Shown: positions 63,478 through 64,000 of the stretch, in pieces | How the letters are laid out: each line of letters begins with the position of its first letter | Numbering within the stretch: the stretch's first letter is position 1 | Assembly: GCA_025093555.1 (NCBI GenBank) | Contig: JAIWNF010000059.1 | Location: 186,001 to 250,000, forward strand | Length of the DNA: 64,000 bases | Reading direction: 5' to 3' | From: Circinella umbellata | Taxonomy: Eukaryota; Mucoromycota; Mucoromycetes; Mucorales; Lichtheimiaceae | Made by a program: the position numbers and the translations under genes | The notes under the pieces: model-generated | Told to the model about the DNA's origin: nothing | Database searches by the model: none | Seen by the model: the letters and a program-made list of their open reading frames with translations, nothing else

Positions 63478-64000
63478 ATGGGGAATAGTTATAGCACCAA
63501 TGAACTTAAAGCCTGTATATCGCAGGATCTTAAGATTAATGTAGCTTTTCCATTCTTTGCAACAGGTCGAAATAAAGGCTCAGCTGCTTGTTGCGTGGTA
63601 ATGATAATAATAAATAACAATGATAGTTAATCAAACCCAATATAAATGCATAAATAAAAACTAAAAACCAGCATTTCCTTTTTCTTTAAATTTTCTTATA
63701 TAATAAACAAAGGTTGATGCAGAATGGATTGACAAGTTGAGTAGAGAAACAACAACTAACACTACCGAGAACAGTAACGAACGTATTATATTAAAGACTC
63801 CTGGTCCACCTCATTCAGTACAATCTGGAACCACTTCTTCAGGTACCAATAGTAATGGTAGTGGTAGTAATAATAATACTAGCAATAACGGAGGTAGTCA
63901 ACAAAAACAATCACCAACAGTCAACATTTATGTCAATATATTATCTAAGAATCAGGATAAAGGAGATAGGTTAGTTTGTGTCGATATATTGTATGGTATA
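63478..64000 (+). CDS. 5' part of an unrecognised gene (runs off the window)
   Basis: Exon 1 63478-63597 and exon 2 63713-63969 join in phase 0, and a GTTAGT donor at 63970 suggests the gene continues. The first 40 residues start MGNSYSTNELKACISQDLK, fitting the N-myristoylation pattern MGxxxS. They run through a short ordered stretch with adjacent Cys residues (GSAACC) into VDAEWIDKLSRET. The rest of exon 2 is Ser/Asn/Gly/Thr-rich low complexity ending PTVNIYVNILSKNQDKGDR. I recognise no domain. The gene assignment rests on the splice signals and the clean frame. Confidence 0.55.

Overview
The window looks like nuclear DNA of an early-diverging filamentous fungus, most likely Mucoromycota (Mucorales-type). 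The genes are eukaryotic and intron-rich. Most introns are about 60-150 bp with GTAAGT-like donors and TAG/CAG acceptors. Intergenic DNA is strongly AT-rich with poly-A/T tracts. Housekeeping proteins align with fungal/metazoan orthologues, and there is a decayed transposase of a type I associate with Mucorales. The taxonomic call is inference; no rRNA or mitochondrial marker is present. I saw no tRNA, rRNA, CRISPR array or bacterial-type operon.

Layout. 1-6.3 kb: 3' part of THO2 (mRNA export), DUS4 (tRNA dihydrouridine synthase) and, convergent to it, CFD1 (cytosolic Fe-S assembly). 6.3-9.9 kb: gene-poor. 9.9-15.1 kb: a ThrE/Prm10-type membrane transporter, an endonuclease/exonuclease/phosphatase-fold protein and a small Rcf2/Rcf3-like membrane protein. 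17.3-21.2 kb: a long alpha-arrestin, divergent from COQ10 (coenzyme Q binding). 21.2-36.3 kb: a repeat-rich accessory stretch. It holds two inverted copies of a ~400-bp dispersed element, several tandem and inverted repeats, a minisatellite, an orphan acidic membrane-protein ORF followed by an array of repeated mini-exon cassettes, a Swi5 recombination-mediator gene, and a broken cyclin C gene next to one element copy. 37.2-42.8 kb: a compact block with the proteasome alpha5 subunit, a putative tail-anchored protein, PYM1 and an alpha/beta hydrolase. 45-53.1 kb: a ~1825-residue Sel1-repeat protein and a protein with a WWE-like region. 53-58.8 kb: gene-poor, with a decayed transposase. 58.8-64 kb: a TPR/F-box/LRR protein (Dia2/Pof3-like), a short-chain dehydrogenase with eight exons, and the start of an unrecognised gene that runs off the end.

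There is no obvious pathway clustering; neighbours look unrelated, as is usual in fungal chromosomes. Exon boundaries were worked out by hand from splice motifs, phase continuity and conserved protein motifs. For most genes the exon lengths sum to an exact multiple of three, which supports the models.

The most unusual part is 28.6-32.5 kb. An ORF of 645 codons with three predicted membrane spans and a 129-codon internal duplication is preceded by three ~215-bp tandem repeats. It is followed by a run of duplicated exon+intron units on the same strand that stay open and in frame after its stop codon. I recognise no family for it, and its coding status needs transcript evidence.
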